A stretch of 63,401 nt of DNA, taken from NCBI GenBank assembly GCA_013003535.1, contig JABDIY010000104.1, positions 1 to 63,401 on the forward strand. Direction: 5' to 3'. A program made the position numbers and the translations under genes. Numbering within the stretch: position 1 is the first letter of the stretch; the number at the start of each line of letters is the position of its first letter. This DNA comes from Acidimicrobiales bacterium. Its GTDB lineage: Bacteria; Actinomycetota; Acidimicrobiia; Acidimicrobiales; SZUA-35. Under the pieces are notes generated by a model. It made no database searches and was not told the origin of the DNA. It saw nothing but the letters and a program-made list of their open reading frames with translations. Shown piece by piece: positions 34,112 to 43,240 of the stretch.

Positions 34112-35736
34112 AAGGGCTCGTCGTCAGGATCGGGTCGGACCGTTGGCACCTGCTGGGTATCGCTGATCTCAGGCTGCGATGGGTCTGGGCTGATCCGAAC
34201 CACTGGCATCCGGGCTGTTGGGGGACCCTGGCCCGGCAGATCGGGCTCGGCGAACAGATCATCCACCGAGAGCCGAGTGTCGTCGGGAGTAGCGGTGGGC
34301 TCGGACTGCGGTGCCGACGAGCCGTTCTTTCGGGAGCGGCGTGACGAGGCTCGCCTCTTCACCGACGCCGAGGCTCGCACGCTGGCCTTTTTGGCGTTCG
34401 TTCGCGCCACCTCGGTGTTGGGCACCGGATCCTTACCCAGCCAGTAACTCACTGCGGCAAAACCAGCGGTGATCGCGATCAGCAGGAACCCCAACCGAGC
34501 CGGGACGGGAACGACGACCGGAAGGATGGCGCCGAGAACCCAGACGAGCTGAAACCGGCTTTCGAATTTGGCGAACGTGTGGCCAAGCTCGTTCGGATTG
34601 GAATCTCTTTGCACGATGGCATCGAAACTTTGCTTGCCAACCGAACCGCCCATGGCAACGGCAAATGCGACCGCCATCGAACCCGACAGCCCTCCCGCCA
34701 ACGCGCCGAGTAACCCCACCACGCCCATGAGCCCCAGCATTCCCGCCAAGTTACGTTCTTCGGGGAATCGTTCCCGTAATTTCGGTGACACCACCGCACC
34801 GAGAAAACTGCCGAGCCCCGACGCCCCGACGACCGCACCAAAATGCCATGTTGGTGAACCGCCGACCGAAAGATCTAGCCGCGCCTGACCCAGCGCAGCC
34901 CGCACTTGATGGCCCATTTCAACGCCGGGACCCACAGGTCCCGGTTCCACGCCGCCGCGCAGGGCGAACGCCAACAGAAGTGTGAGGAAACCACCGACGC
35001 CGCGCACGTATGCCATGGCACTGGAGGCCAGCAAAATCCCGCCTCGACGCACGGCGATGGCCGGAGTTTCAGCCGTGGTTTCCGTCGGCACATCAGGGTG
35101 GACCGGCAGGGGAATCCGCAGACCCATGATCCCGCCCGCCAAGAACACGACGCCGGCAAAGGTGAGAGTCCACGGCGCGCCACCGAAGTAGAGGAATGCA
35201 ACACCAGGGATCGCCGCGACACCTGCGGAGACGGCCGAAACGATGGACAGGCGACTGTTGGCCTGGACGAGCTTGGCTCGATCCTCGATCAGGCCCGGGA
35301 CCAACGAAGACTTGGCGATGTGATGGGCCTTGCCGAGGACCAACATGGTGAACGCCAGCGGAAAGAACAGCAAGCTGTCCACCCGGCTGGCCATGAAAAT
35401 CGCCACGACGGCACGAGCAAACCCCGAACCCACGAGGATCAGGCGCGTCCCACCCTTGAGCCGTTCGACCAGGGGTCCCAGGAACTGGGCAACCACACCA
35501 AAGGGCGCAACCGTGAACAACAGATACAGCAGCACCCGCCAGCGTGCATCGTTGGGGTCGAGCGAAAAGAAAACCGAGTCGGCCAGCGCCACCGCCACCA
35601 GCGCATCGCCGGCAACGCTGGCACCGTGGGGACGGGCCAACCGGGCGAAGGGGGACACCGAAAACACTTCAGCCCCCAGCCCAGCTTTCCCGAATCGTTT
35701 GGGCGGCTGCGAAGATTTCTTGGCGGTCTCTACCAT
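34108..35736 (-). CDS. MFS transporter with long basic tail
   Basis: 542 residues. About twelve membrane helices fill residues 40-430 with an MFS-like midpoint loop. The sequence ends with a cytoplasmic tail of about 110 residues, first strongly basic (ASVKRRASSRRSRKNGSS), then acidic and Pro-rich. The tail is absent from ordinary MFS carriers, so binding to nucleic acid, membrane or a partner is possible. The last codons overlap the stop of the convergent epimerase-like gene. ATG 35736 is used; substrate is unknown. Confidence 0.85.
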   Translation of the reverse strand: MVETAKKSSQPPKRFGKAGLGAEVFSVSPFARLARPHGASVAGDALVAVALADSVFFSLDPNDARWRVLLYLLFTVAPFGVVAQFLGPLVERLKGGTRLILVGSGFARAVVAIFMASRVDSLLFFPLAFTMLVLGKAHHIAKSSLVPGLIEDRAKLVQANSRLSIVSAVSAGVAAIPGVAFLYFGGAPWTLTFAGVVFLAGGIMGLRIPLPVHPDVPTETTAETPAIAVRRGGILLASSAMAYVRGVGGFLTLLLAFALRGGVEPGPVGPGVEMGHQVRAALGQARLDLSVGGSPTWHFGAVVGASGLGSFLGAVVSPKLRERFPEERNLAGMLGLMGVVGLLGALAGGLSGSMAVAFAVAMGGSVGKQSFDAIVQRDSNPNELGHTFAKFESRFQLVWVLGAILPVVVPVPARLGFLLIAITAGFAAVSYWLGKDPVPNTEVARTNAKKASVRASASVKRRASSRRSRKNGSSAPQSEPTATPDDTRLSVDDLFAEPDLPGQGPPTARMPVVRISPDPSQPEISDTQQVPTVRPDPDDEPF

Positions 35737-35878
35737 GTTCGCCCTACGGTAGTGCGCCCCGGGGGACCACAGTGAGGAGCCCGCCGGCCAGTTTGCGTCG
35801 CCGCGACAAAGCCAACATCAATTGGCATTGCGACCTCCCAGCCAATACTGTCTCGAGGGTGCAGAGAGTGGTAGCAAG

Positions 35879-37033
35879 ATGACCGGGAGCGTTATTGCGG
35901 AAGATCTGCACAAGCGTCGATCACTGGAACTGCCGGCCCCTGCCCGCTCCGGCGTGGTTCTCGGACTCATCTACCTGTTCCTCGTTGGCGTTTCGTCACT
36001 GGAAACCGGGATCAAGATCATGGGGGCCGACACCCAGGAGCAACTCTTTTCGGCCGTCTCCAACCCGATCGCCGGCCTGTGCATCGGAATCCTCGGGACT
36101 GTGTTGGTGCAGTCTTCATCAGCCAGCACGTCAGTCATCGTGGGATTGGTGGCATCGGGCGCGTTGGGTGTTGATCAAGCAGTTCCGATGGTGATGGGTG
36201 CCAACATCGGAACCACCGTCACCAACACGCTGGTTTCGCTGGGCCACGTTCGCCAATCCAACGAATTCAAACGAGCATTCGCCGCCGCCACAGTTCATGA
36301 CTTCTTCAACGTCATGGCCGTCGTGGTGCTGTTGCCCATCGAGTTGGCCTTCGGATTGATCAGCGGCATTGCCGAGCGAGTCAGCGAACTGCTGGTCGGG
36401 TCAGCCGGGAGCGAATGGAAGAGCCCGATCAAAGCATGGGTCAAAGGCCCGGTTGGCTGGTTGGAAGATTTCTGGGGGGCGATTGGGCTGGATGGCAACT
36501 GGCAAGGAACGGCCATGGTGCTCACTGGGCTGGTCGTGATCCTGGCAGCGCTCACACTCATCACCAAGAACATGCGCAAACTGGTGGCGGACCGGGTTGA
36601 ACGGTCGGTGAACGCCATCCTGGGCAAGGGTGGCGGAGCGGTGGCACTGCTACTGGGACTGGTGATCACGATCGCCGTGCAGTCCTCCAGCATCACCACC
36701 TCGATTCTCATTCCACTATCAGCAGCAGGTGTGCTCTCGCTCCGCAACGCCTACCCGGTCACGCTCGGCGCCAACGTGGGTACAACGATCACGGCGCTGC
36801 TAGCGGCCCTGGCCGCATCTCGGCCCGAGGCACTCACCGTGGGACTCGCCCACACAACCTTCAATCTCGCTGGCATCTTGCTGCTGTACGTGCTGCCATT
36901 TGCTCGTGATGTCCCGGTCAGACTCGCTGAGGGGCTGGCCGAAATCGCTGTCGAACGTCGAGCATGGGCAGTGGCCTATGTTGTAGGCGCCTTCATCATC
37001 GTCCCGCTCATCGGCGTGACACTCCTTCGCTGA
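35879..37033 (+). CDS. Na+/phosphate cotransporter (NptA/PNaS family)
   Basis: 384 residues. ATG 35879. Two inverted repeats of the family signature are present: GTVLVQSSSASTSVIVGLV near 73-91 and IAVQSSSITTSILI near 255, each followed by GANIGTT or GANVGTT. Eight or more membrane helices. It imports inorganic phosphate with sodium. The stop is 13 bases before the PhoU-like gene at 37047, so the pair forms an operon; a PhoU-domain partner to Na+/Pi symporters is a known association. It faces the phosphate-sensing genes on the other strand. Confidence 0.93.
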   Translation: MTGSVIAEDLHKRRSLELPAPARSGVVLGLIYLFLVGVSSLETGIKIMGADTQEQLFSAVSNPIAGLCIGILGTVLVQSSSASTSVIVGLVASGALGVDQAVPMVMGANIGTTVTNTLVSLGHVRQSNEFKRAFAAATVHDFFNVMAVVVLLPIELAFGLISGIAERVSELLVGSAGSEWKSPIKAWVKGPVGWLEDFWGAIGLDGNWQGTAMVLTGLVVILAALTLITKNMRKLVADRVERSVNAILGKGGGAVALLLGLVITIAVQSSSITTSILIPLSAAGVLSLRNAYPVTLGANVGTTITALLAALAASRPEALTVGLAHTTFNLAGILLLYVLPFARDVPVRLAEGLAEIAVERRAWAVAYVVGAFIIVPLIGVTLLR

Positions 37034-37046
37034 AAGGCTGAAAACC

Positions 37047-37718
37047 ATGGTCATGTCGTTCTTCCGGAAAGGTTCCCACGGTCTGGATCACATCCAGTCC
37101 CGGGCGGCAACGATGCTGGGCGACGCCCGTCATTCGTTCGATCTCGCCAACACGGCGTTGCTCACCGGCGACACCCACGAAAGTATCGCAGATGACATCC
37201 GCGCCACCGATCACCGAATCAACCAGGCCGAACAGGACCTGAGGTCGGAGTTGGTGGTCCACGTGAGCGTGCAAGGGACCAGTGACATCGGCACGGTCCT
37301 TGGATTCATGCTCCTGCTCAAAAAGGTCGAGAGGATCGGTGATCAGGCGAAGAACATCCTGGACCTCGCCGAGTCCGGCGTATCGTTGGCCAACTCCCCC
37401 ATCATCGACAAGCTCCGAGCCCAACAGGCCGAAGTGTCCTTCCTTTTCGGTGAAGCTGGCCAACTGCTCACCGATGCCGACGAAACCCGCAGCCAACGAT
37501 TCGTGCAGCGGGTCAGCGAACTCATCACCGAATACCAGGCCCAGATCGATGCCTACATGTTCTCCGACCTGCCCGGCCGCGAAGTGGTACCGCTGGCGAT
37601 CTACTACCGCTATTTGAAGCGGATCGTTGCCAACCTGCGAGGGGTGATAGGGGTGACCCTCAACCCGCTCCCCCAGATCGATTACCTCGAAGACGGCACC
37701 GTCGACACCGACGATTGA
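37047..37718 (+). CDS. PhoU-domain (DUF47-like) protein
   Basis: 223 residues. All-helical sequence with DHIQSRAATMLGDARHSFDLAN at the start and the PhoU-type pattern VLGFMLLLKKVERIGDQAKNI around residues 90-110 (compare E/D-x-x-x-D metal-binding motif ERIGDQAKN). It has one PhoU repeat plus a helical C-terminal region, unlike canonical two-repeat PhoU at 39617. Directly downstream of the Na+/Pi symporter, so it probably controls that transporter rather than Pst; this is inference from context. Confidence 0.88.
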   Translation: MVMSFFRKGSHGLDHIQSRAATMLGDARHSFDLANTALLTGDTHESIADDIRATDHRINQAEQDLRSELVVHVSVQGTSDIGTVLGFMLLLKKVERIGDQAKNILDLAESGVSLANSPIIDKLRAQQAEVSFLFGEAGQLLTDADETRSQRFVQRVSELITEYQAQIDAYMFSDLPGREVVPLAIYYRYLKRIVANLRGVIGVTLNPLPQIDYLEDGTVDTDD

Positions 37719-37726
37719 GACCAGTA

Positions 37727-38437
37727 TTACGCGGTAGAAAACTTGTAGCCGAGACCGCGGATGGTGACGATGCGTTCGGGATTGGACGGGTCGGTCTCCA
37801 CTTTGGAGCGCAACCGCTTCACGTGAACATCGAGAGTCTTGGAATCGCCAACGTAGTCATACCCCCAGACCCGGTCGAACAGGACCTCGCGGGTCACCAC
37901 TTTGCCGGCATTCATCATCAAGATTTCCAATAGCTCGAACTCTTTGAGCGGCATGGTGACCTGGGCCCCATCCACGGTGACCTCATGTCGTTCGGCATCC
38001 AGCGTCACGCCGTTCATCGCCAGTTTTTCCTCGGACATGCCCGCCGTCCGGGTCTCCTCGGCCCGCCGCAACAATGCCCGGATACGAGCCTGAAGTTCCC
38101 GGATTCGGTACGGCTTGGTGATGTAATCATCGGCGCCGACCTCCAGGCCAACCACAACATCGACCTCGCTGGATTTGGCAGTCACCATGATGATGGGCAC
38201 CGCGCTACTGCCCCGTATATCGCGACAGACATCGACGCCGCTGATTCGAGGCAACATCAGGTCCAGGAGCACAAGATCTGGCTTTATCGCTCGAAAGCGT
38301 TCCAGCGCCTCGAAGCCGTCGTAGGCCGGGGTCACTTCGTATCCCTCCGCCTCGAGGGTGATCATGAGCGTGTCCACGAAGTCAACCTCATCGTCCACCA
38401 CCAGAATTCGTTTCGGTCGGTCAGACAACGGCCGCAT
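37727..38437 (-). CDS. OmpR-family response regulator, PhoP/RegX3-like
   Basis: 236 residues. Receiver domain 10-125 with the acidic pair D15-D16, phosphoacceptor D59 in VLLDLMLP, T in MVTAKSSEV and K at the following KPYRIREL. The C-terminal winged helix (about 140-235) contains NAGKVVTREVLFDRVWGYDYVGDSK and VHVKRLRSKVE, the OmpR/PhoB DNA-recognition pattern. Its ATG 38437 overlaps the kinase gene by 17 bases. Location beside phoU and pst identifies it as the phosphate-starvation regulator, and it should bind the PHO box at 44355-44372. Confidence 0.95.
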   Translation of the reverse strand: MRPLSDRPKRILVVDDEVDFVDTLMITLEAEGYEVTPAYDGFEALERFRAIKPDLVLLDLMLPRISGVDVCRDIRGSSAVPIIMVTAKSSEVDVVVGLEVGADDYITKPYRIRELQARIRALLRRAEETRTAGMSEEKLAMNGVTLDAERHEVTVDGAQVTMPLKEFELLEILMMNAGKVVTREVLFDRVWGYDYVGDSKTLDVHVKRLRSKVETDPSNPERIVTIRGLGYKFSTA

Positions 38438-39614
38438 TCCCTTCTGGAGAATCGGCCGATATGTCCGCCAGCGGCAGCTCGATCCTGAACGTTGTTCCTT
38501 CGCCTTCGACGGAATCGGCCGAGATCACTCCATCGTGGTTGGACACGACATGGCGAACGATGGAGAGCCCCAATCCGGTTCCGCCGGTCTGACGCCGACG
38601 GGCACCATCTACTCGATAGAAACGCTCGTAGATCCGTTCCAGCGCCGACTCCGGGATCCCGATTCCCTCGTCAGCAACCGTGATTGTGACCTTGTCGCCC
38701 TCCGCCGCAGCGTCTACCCGGACTTCGCTGCCGGATCCAGAATACTTGATCGCATTGTCCACTAAGTTCTGCACCGCAGAACGAAGTTGCCGTGCGTCGC
38801 CTCGCATCAGGATCGAAGGTGGCGTGACGTTGACCGTCACCGCAACGCCCGCAGTTGCTGCCGATTCGGACAGATTCGAGACTGCATCCCCGATGAATGA
38901 GGCGACATCAATATTGACCGCTTTTACAACAGTGCCGCTCTCGGTCCGGCTGAGTTCGAGCAGGTCCTCGATCATGTCACCCAGCCTCAGCGCAGCCTCC
39001 TGGAGACGGGTTCCCAGCTTTTTGATGACGGTGGGATCCTCACTAGCGGTCAGCGTCTCAGCCAAAACGGCGATTGCCCCCACCGGAGTACGAAGTTCGT
39101 GACTGACGTTGGCCACGAACGACCGACGGACCTCATCGAGCTGGCGCTCCTTGGTGACATCGTTGACGATCACGACCACCCCGCCTGGATCGTCGTGCTG
39201 AATGGCCAACGCTCGAACCGTCAACGCAGCCCGAGGCGGTCCATAGATGTCTACCTCTCGTTCGAACGCCGTGGAAAGTGCCGCACCGGCCTTCGTCGCC
39301 TGCAGTACTTCCGCCACCGAATCGCGTATCTCGCCGTCGATCACGGCCCGAGTAGGTCGGGTGAACCTGGGGAATTGCCCCGCCGGGTTGCGGTAGATCT
39401 CTTCCCCTTGCGATCCAAAGACCAGAACTGCCAAGTCCACGGCCTCTAGCGAGTCACTCACCACATCGGCTAATGCCGGGCTGCGTGCAGAGTCGGTCAT
39501 GCGACGCCGTTGCTCTGCCGCACTGCTCAGCGGCTCTGGTTGGCGCCGACGTATCCAGAACACAATTCCAGCACCAATGAAGAGGCCGACGACGAGCCCG
39601 ACGACGACCTCCAT
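38421..39614 (-). CDS. Sensor histidine kinase, SenX3/PhoR-like
   Basis: 397 residues. One N-terminal membrane helix (about 3-21), then a short PAS-like region (about 45-155), a HisKA domain with FVANVSHELRTP (His172) and an HATPase domain with N box LVDNAIK (284-290), G1 DEGIGIP (315-321) and G2 GGTGLGL (344-350). This arrangement, with one membrane helix and a PAS domain facing the cytoplasm, is the SenX3 form rather than PhoR with a periplasmic loop. Stop lies 2 bases before the phoU gene start direction boundary: phoU ends at 39617 on the same strand. The pair acts as phosphate sensor with PhoU and Pst by homology. Confidence 0.94.
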   Translation of the reverse strand: MEVVVGLVVGLFIGAGIVFWIRRRQPEPLSSAAEQRRRMTDSARSPALADVVSDSLEAVDLAVLVFGSQGEEIYRNPAGQFPRFTRPTRAVIDGEIRDSVAEVLQATKAGAALSTAFEREVDIYGPPRAALTVRALAIQHDDPGGVVVIVNDVTKERQLDEVRRSFVANVSHELRTPVGAIAVLAETLTASEDPTVIKKLGTRLQEAALRLGDMIEDLLELSRTESGTVVKAVNIDVASFIGDAVSNLSESAATAGVAVTVNVTPPSILMRGDARQLRSAVQNLVDNAIKYSGSGSEVRVDAAAEGDKVTITVADEGIGIPESALERIYERFYRVDGARRRQTGGTGLGLSIVRHVVSNHDGVISADSVEGEGTTFRIELPLADISADSPEGNAAVV

Positions 39615-39616
39615 TT

Positions 39617-40393
39617 CTACGCCGATTCCGACTTCGAGTCGGATGCTTGTTCTGTATTCTCCTCGGCCCCCGAAGACGTAGGGCCGATCGGGGGTATGAC
39701 AGGTGGTGACTCGACCCGGGCGGCTCCGGCATGTTCAGGCATCCAGCCGGTCACCATGTAGGTGACTCGCTGACCGATGTTCACGGCATGGTCACCGATG
39801 CGTTCGTAATAGCGGGCCACCAGCGCTAGCTGAACCGCTGCCTGAAGGTCGATGTGGCCGTCGGTGTGAGCGGCGAACACTGCCTCCACCATGTCCACGT
39901 TGAGTTCGTCCAACTTGTCGTCGATGTCGTCGAGCGCCGCCGCCAGCGATTCATCGGCATCGGCGTACGCGTCGAGCGAATACTGCAAAAGCTTCTGAGC
40001 CTCACTGGCCATGGACGACGCAACCCCGCGGATTCGGGGCGTCATCTCGCTGCCATACATTCGCCGAGCCGCCTTGGACACATTCACCATCAGGTCCGCC
40101 GACCGTTCGAGTTCGGCCACCAACTTCGAGATGGTCACCAGGTGGCGGAGTTCGCTGGCCGCCGGTGCCTGCCGAGCCATCACCAGGTACGTACGGTCCT
40201 CGATGTCCACGCTGAGGTGGTCGATTTGGTCGTCGTAGTCGATCAGGTCTTTGGCAACCTTCAGATCCCCGGTGAGCAACACTTCGGTGCCGCGCGGGAT
40301 CGTTTCAATCACCATTCCCCCCAGTCGAAGAATGTCCGCCTTCAGGTCGTCCATTTGACGGTGGTACTCGCGTCGATGCTGCATACCGTCCAT
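39617..40393 (-). CDS. phoU: Phosphate transport regulator PhoU
   Basis: 258 residues. Two PhoU repeats form the helical body: LGGMVIETIPRGTEVL and DDQIDHLSVDIED in the first, DADESLAAALDDIDDKLDELN and ALVARYYERIGDHAVNI in the second; ERIGDHA is the metal-binding signature. The C-terminal 35 residues are acidic and disordered. PhoU links Pst transport state to the histidine kinase. Two bases separate it from the kinase gene downstream and 55 bases from pstB upstream, so a transcript pstSCAB-phoU-phoR-phoP is likely. Confidence 0.95.
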   Translation of the reverse strand: MDGMQHRREYHRQMDDLKADILRLGGMVIETIPRGTEVLLTGDLKVAKDLIDYDDQIDHLSVDIEDRTYLVMARQAPAASELRHLVTISKLVAELERSADLMVNVSKAARRMYGSEMTPRIRGVASSMASEAQKLLQYSLDAYADADESLAAALDDIDDKLDELNVDMVEAVFAAHTDGHIDLQAAVQLALVARYYERIGDHAVNIGQRVTYMVTGWMPEHAGAARVESPPVIPPIGPTSSGAEENTEQASDSKSESA

Positions 40394-40448
40394 TATCCCT
40401 CAACCCCCGCGTTACGGTATTCGATGCCTCTGTTCAACATGAGCGGCA

Positions 40449-41294
40449 CTATCCGAAACGACCGGTGACGTAGTTCTCGGTCCGGATGTCTGCCGGATTG
40501 GAGAAGATCCGCTCGGTGCGGTCGTATTCCACCAAAACACCGGTGCGACGATCGTTCTCCGAATCTGCTTCCGCAGTGAAGAACGCCGTTCGGTCACTCA
40601 CGCGGGCCGCCTGTTGCATGTTGTGTGTAACGATGACGATGGTGTAGCGAGACTTGATCTCCTGCATGAGATCTTCGATCATCCCGGTGGCGATCGGGTC
40701 CAAAGCTGAGCACGGTTCGTCCATCAGGAGAACGTCGGGACTGGTAGCGATGGCCCGAGCGATGCAGAGGCGCTGCTGTTGCCCGCCAGACATGCCGAGG
40801 GCGCTTTCGTCAAGTCGGTCCTTCACTTCGTCCCACAGCGCCGCCCGGCGCAGCGACTTCTCCACGATGGCTTCGAACTCGGACTTTGGCACGCCAGCGA
40901 TCTTGGGTCCGTAGGTGATGTTGTCAAAAATGCTTTTGGGAAACGGATTGGGCTTCTGGAACACCATCCCGATGCGCCGCCGAACTTCCACCGGGTCCAC
41001 CTTGGCGTCGTAAAGATCCACACCATGGAACTTGAGGTCGCCCTCCACTCTGGCGCCCGGGATGAGATCGTTCATGCGGTTGATGGAGCGCAGCACCGTG
41101 GACTTCCCACAGCCCGACGGACCGATCATCGCGGTGATTTCGTTGTCCCGAACGTCCACGGTCACTCCGCGTACGGCCCGGAAATCTCCGTAGAACACCG
41201 AGAGGTCCTTCAACGCCAACACTGTGGGGTTGTCCGTCACCTCCGCATCGCTGGTTGCGGCTGCCACCGGGCGAGCTATTTGCAATACGTCCAT
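40449..41294 (-). CDS. pstB: Phosphate ABC transporter ATPase PstB
   Basis: 281 residues. ATG 41294 has GGAAAAGG upstream; a GTG at 41339 would add 15 residues without a ribosome site. Walker [10 protein letters not shown] (58-66), Q-loop [11 protein letters not shown], signature [14 protein letters not shown] and Walker [13 protein letters not shown] are intact, and the PstB-specific FQKPNPFP stretch settles identity. It energises the PstC-PstA channel at the inner membrane. Followed by phoU. Confidence 0.97.
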   Translation of the reverse strand: MDVLQIARPVAAATSDAEVTDNPTVLALKDLSVFYGDFRAVRGVTVDVRDNEITAMIGPSGCGKSTVLRSINRMNDLIPGARVEGDLKFHGVDLYDAKVDPVEVRRRIGMVFQKPNPFPKSIFDNITYGPKIAGVPKSEFEAIVEKSLRRAALWDEVKDRLDESALGMSGGQQQRLCIARAIATSPDVLLMDEPCSALDPIATGMIEDLMQEIKSRYTIVIVTHNMQQAARVSDRTAFFTAEADSENDRRTGVLVEYDRTERIFSNPADIRTENYVTGRFG

Positions 41295-41344
41295 CGATTC
41301 GCCTTTTCCGTCGTTTCTCTCAAATTGTTCCTTGGTCACCTAAA

Positions 41345-42298
41345 TCAGCCTGCTCGCTTTGCCTCGAACCTGTTGCGCAACAGGATCGCAGCAGAATTGA
41401 GCAAAATCACAAACGCCACCAGGACCACGATTGCCGCGGCGGCGTTCTCCACTCGGAAGCCTTCCTCAGGCTGTTTGGCCCAACTGGTGATGATCGTGGG
41501 CATCGCCGCGAACTTGTCCTGAACTTGGCGAACGTCGAACCAGCCTGGCGAATTCGAGATGAACCCGGTGATCGTGCCAACCAGCAGTAGCGGTGCTGCT
41601 TCACCGGCCGCCCGGGCGATGCTGAGGAGCGTGCCGGTGAGGATGCCGGGCGCAGCATAGGGAAGGATGTGATCCTTGATGACTTCCCATTTGGTGGCGC
41701 CGACCCCGAACCCGGCTTCTCGAAGAGCACTGGGCACGGCGCGAATAGCCTCTTGCGTGGTGATAATGACCACCGGGAGCACCAACGCCGCCAGCGTGAG
41801 ACCGCCCGCCAGCGGGGAGCGTCCACCGGTGAGCGCCGAGATCCCCCAGCCGTTCACGAAGATCGCTAGTCCGAGAATTCCGTACACCACGCTGGGGACT
41901 CCAGCCAGGTTCCGGATGTTCACTTCGATGAAACTGGAGAGCCGGGTCCTCGGGGCGTACTCCTCCAGATAGATGGCCGCCGCAATACCCAATGGGAAGG
42001 CCACGATCGCTACGATCACACACAGGTAGAACGTGCCCTTCAGACCCTGGCTGATTCCGGCCCGACCGGCGTCGGGAGCGAGGGTTCCTGTGACGAAGTC
42101 GCCAAGGCGGGTGCTGAGTACAGGCCACGCATCGCTGACCACTGTGTAGAGCAACACCACCAAAACGCCTATCGAGATCGACAGCGAGAAGAGCATCACG
42201 AACTGGAACAACGCACCCTTGAGGTCGGGTTTGCGGCGAAGCGATTCGCCGATGTTGGCCGGGGTCAAACCGCCGACTGGCTTGATTGCGATAGCCAT
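41345..42298 (-). CDS. pstA: Phosphate ABC transporter permease PstA
   Basis: 317 residues with six membrane helices. The PstA features IYLEEYAPRTRLSSFIEVNIRNLAGVPSVVYGILGLAIF and the EAA-like loop ALREAGFGVGATKWEVIKDHILP are present. The start, ATG 42298, is 2 bases from the pstC stop and its stop lies about 50 bases before pstB. It forms the phosphate channel with PstC. Confidence 0.96.
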   Translation of the reverse strand: MAIAIKPVGGLTPANIGESLRRKPDLKGALFQFVMLFSLSISIGVLVVLLYTVVSDAWPVLSTRLGDFVTGTLAPDAGRAGISQGLKGTFYLCVIVAIVAFPLGIAAAIYLEEYAPRTRLSSFIEVNIRNLAGVPSVVYGILGLAIFVNGWGISALTGGRSPLAGGLTLAALVLPVVIITTQEAIRAVPSALREAGFGVGATKWEVIKDHILPYAAPGILTGTLLSIARAAGEAAPLLLVGTITGFISNSPGWFDVRQVQDKFAAMPTIITSWAKQPEEGFRVENAAAAIVVLVAFVILLNSAAILLRNRFEAKRAG

Positions 42299-42300
42299 GA

Positions 42301-43233
42301 TCAGTACTCCAGTCGGTAACGCTTGACCACGCGGTCGGCGATCACGTTGAGACAGAGCGTGATTGCAAAGAGCAGGGCACCCACGAAGAAGAGGCTGGTG
42401 AACGCCTCACCGGACCCAACGACCTCATCACTGCCTGCTGCCACCGATGCCATGGCGGCGGTCATGGTGAGACCTTGGTCAACCGGGCTCCCGGCAAAGA
42501 GTGCGGTTGCTGCGGCTCCCCCGGCGATGAAGACGACCATCGTCTCACCGATAGCTCGAGAGGTAGCGATGATGAACGCAGCGACCAAGCCCGAAACTGC
42601 TGCGGGAATGACTATTGCCACGGTGGTGGTGAGTTTGCGGGCTCCGATGCCCGCCGACGCTTCCCGGAGTGCGTTGGGCACCGCTGCCAGGGCGTCCTCA
42701 GAGATTGATGCAATGAGCGGGATGGTGAGGATTCCAACGCCGATCCCCGCCGAGATCATGTTTCCTGACGAGTTGGCATCATCGATCCAAGAACGAACCA
42801 AGGTGGGGTTGATGAACTGGAGAGCGAAAAACCCCAGCACCACAGACGGGATGCCGGCGAGAACCTCCAGAATCGGTTTCAGGATCTTGCGTACCCGCGG
42901 CGTGGCATATTCCGACATGTAGACCGCGGCGGCCATACCCAAGGGAGCGGCGACGATCATGGCGATCACCGTGACCCAAAGCGTGGCAACGATCAGCGTC
43001 TTGAGGTCGAAGACGCCCCGGCGAGGGAACCAACCCCGATCCCACAACCGGCTGAGGTCGACGTTGGTGATGAAGTTGACCGCCTCGAACAGTAAGGAGC
43101 CGATGATCAAGAGGCTGATGAGGACCGACGTGAGCGCCGCAGCAAACGCAACACCTTTGACCCATCGTTCTCGATTCCGGCGGTGGGGGGATCCCTGTAA
43201 CTCCGAGACGTCCCACTTCACAGCAGCGGTCAT
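42301..43233 (-). CDS. pstC: Phosphate ABC transporter permease PstC
   Basis: 310 residues from ATG 43233; upstream in-frame codons overlap pstS. Six membrane helices. Motifs include VYMSEYATPRVRKILKPILEVLAGIPSVVLGFFAL and the EAA-type loop ALREASAGIGARKLTTTVAIVIP. Arg in the SEYA-R region is the family's conserved residue for phosphate passage. Located 7 bases after pstS and overlapping nothing; adjacent pstA starts 2 bases after its stop. Confidence 0.96.
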   Translation of the reverse strand: MTAAVKWDVSELQGSPHRRNRERWVKGVAFAAALTSVLISLLIIGSLLFEAVNFITNVDLSRLWDRGWFPRRGVFDLKTLIVATLWVTVIAMIVAAPLGMAAAVYMSEYATPRVRKILKPILEVLAGIPSVVLGFFALQFINPTLVRSWIDDANSSGNMISAGIGVGILTIPLIASISEDALAAVPNALREASAGIGARKLTTTVAIVIPAAVSGLVAAFIIATSRAIGETMVVFIAGGAAATALFAGSPVDQGLTMTAAMASVAAGSDEVVGSGEAFTSLFFVGALLFAITLCLNVIADRVVKRYRLEY

Positions 43234-43240
43234 GCGGGGA

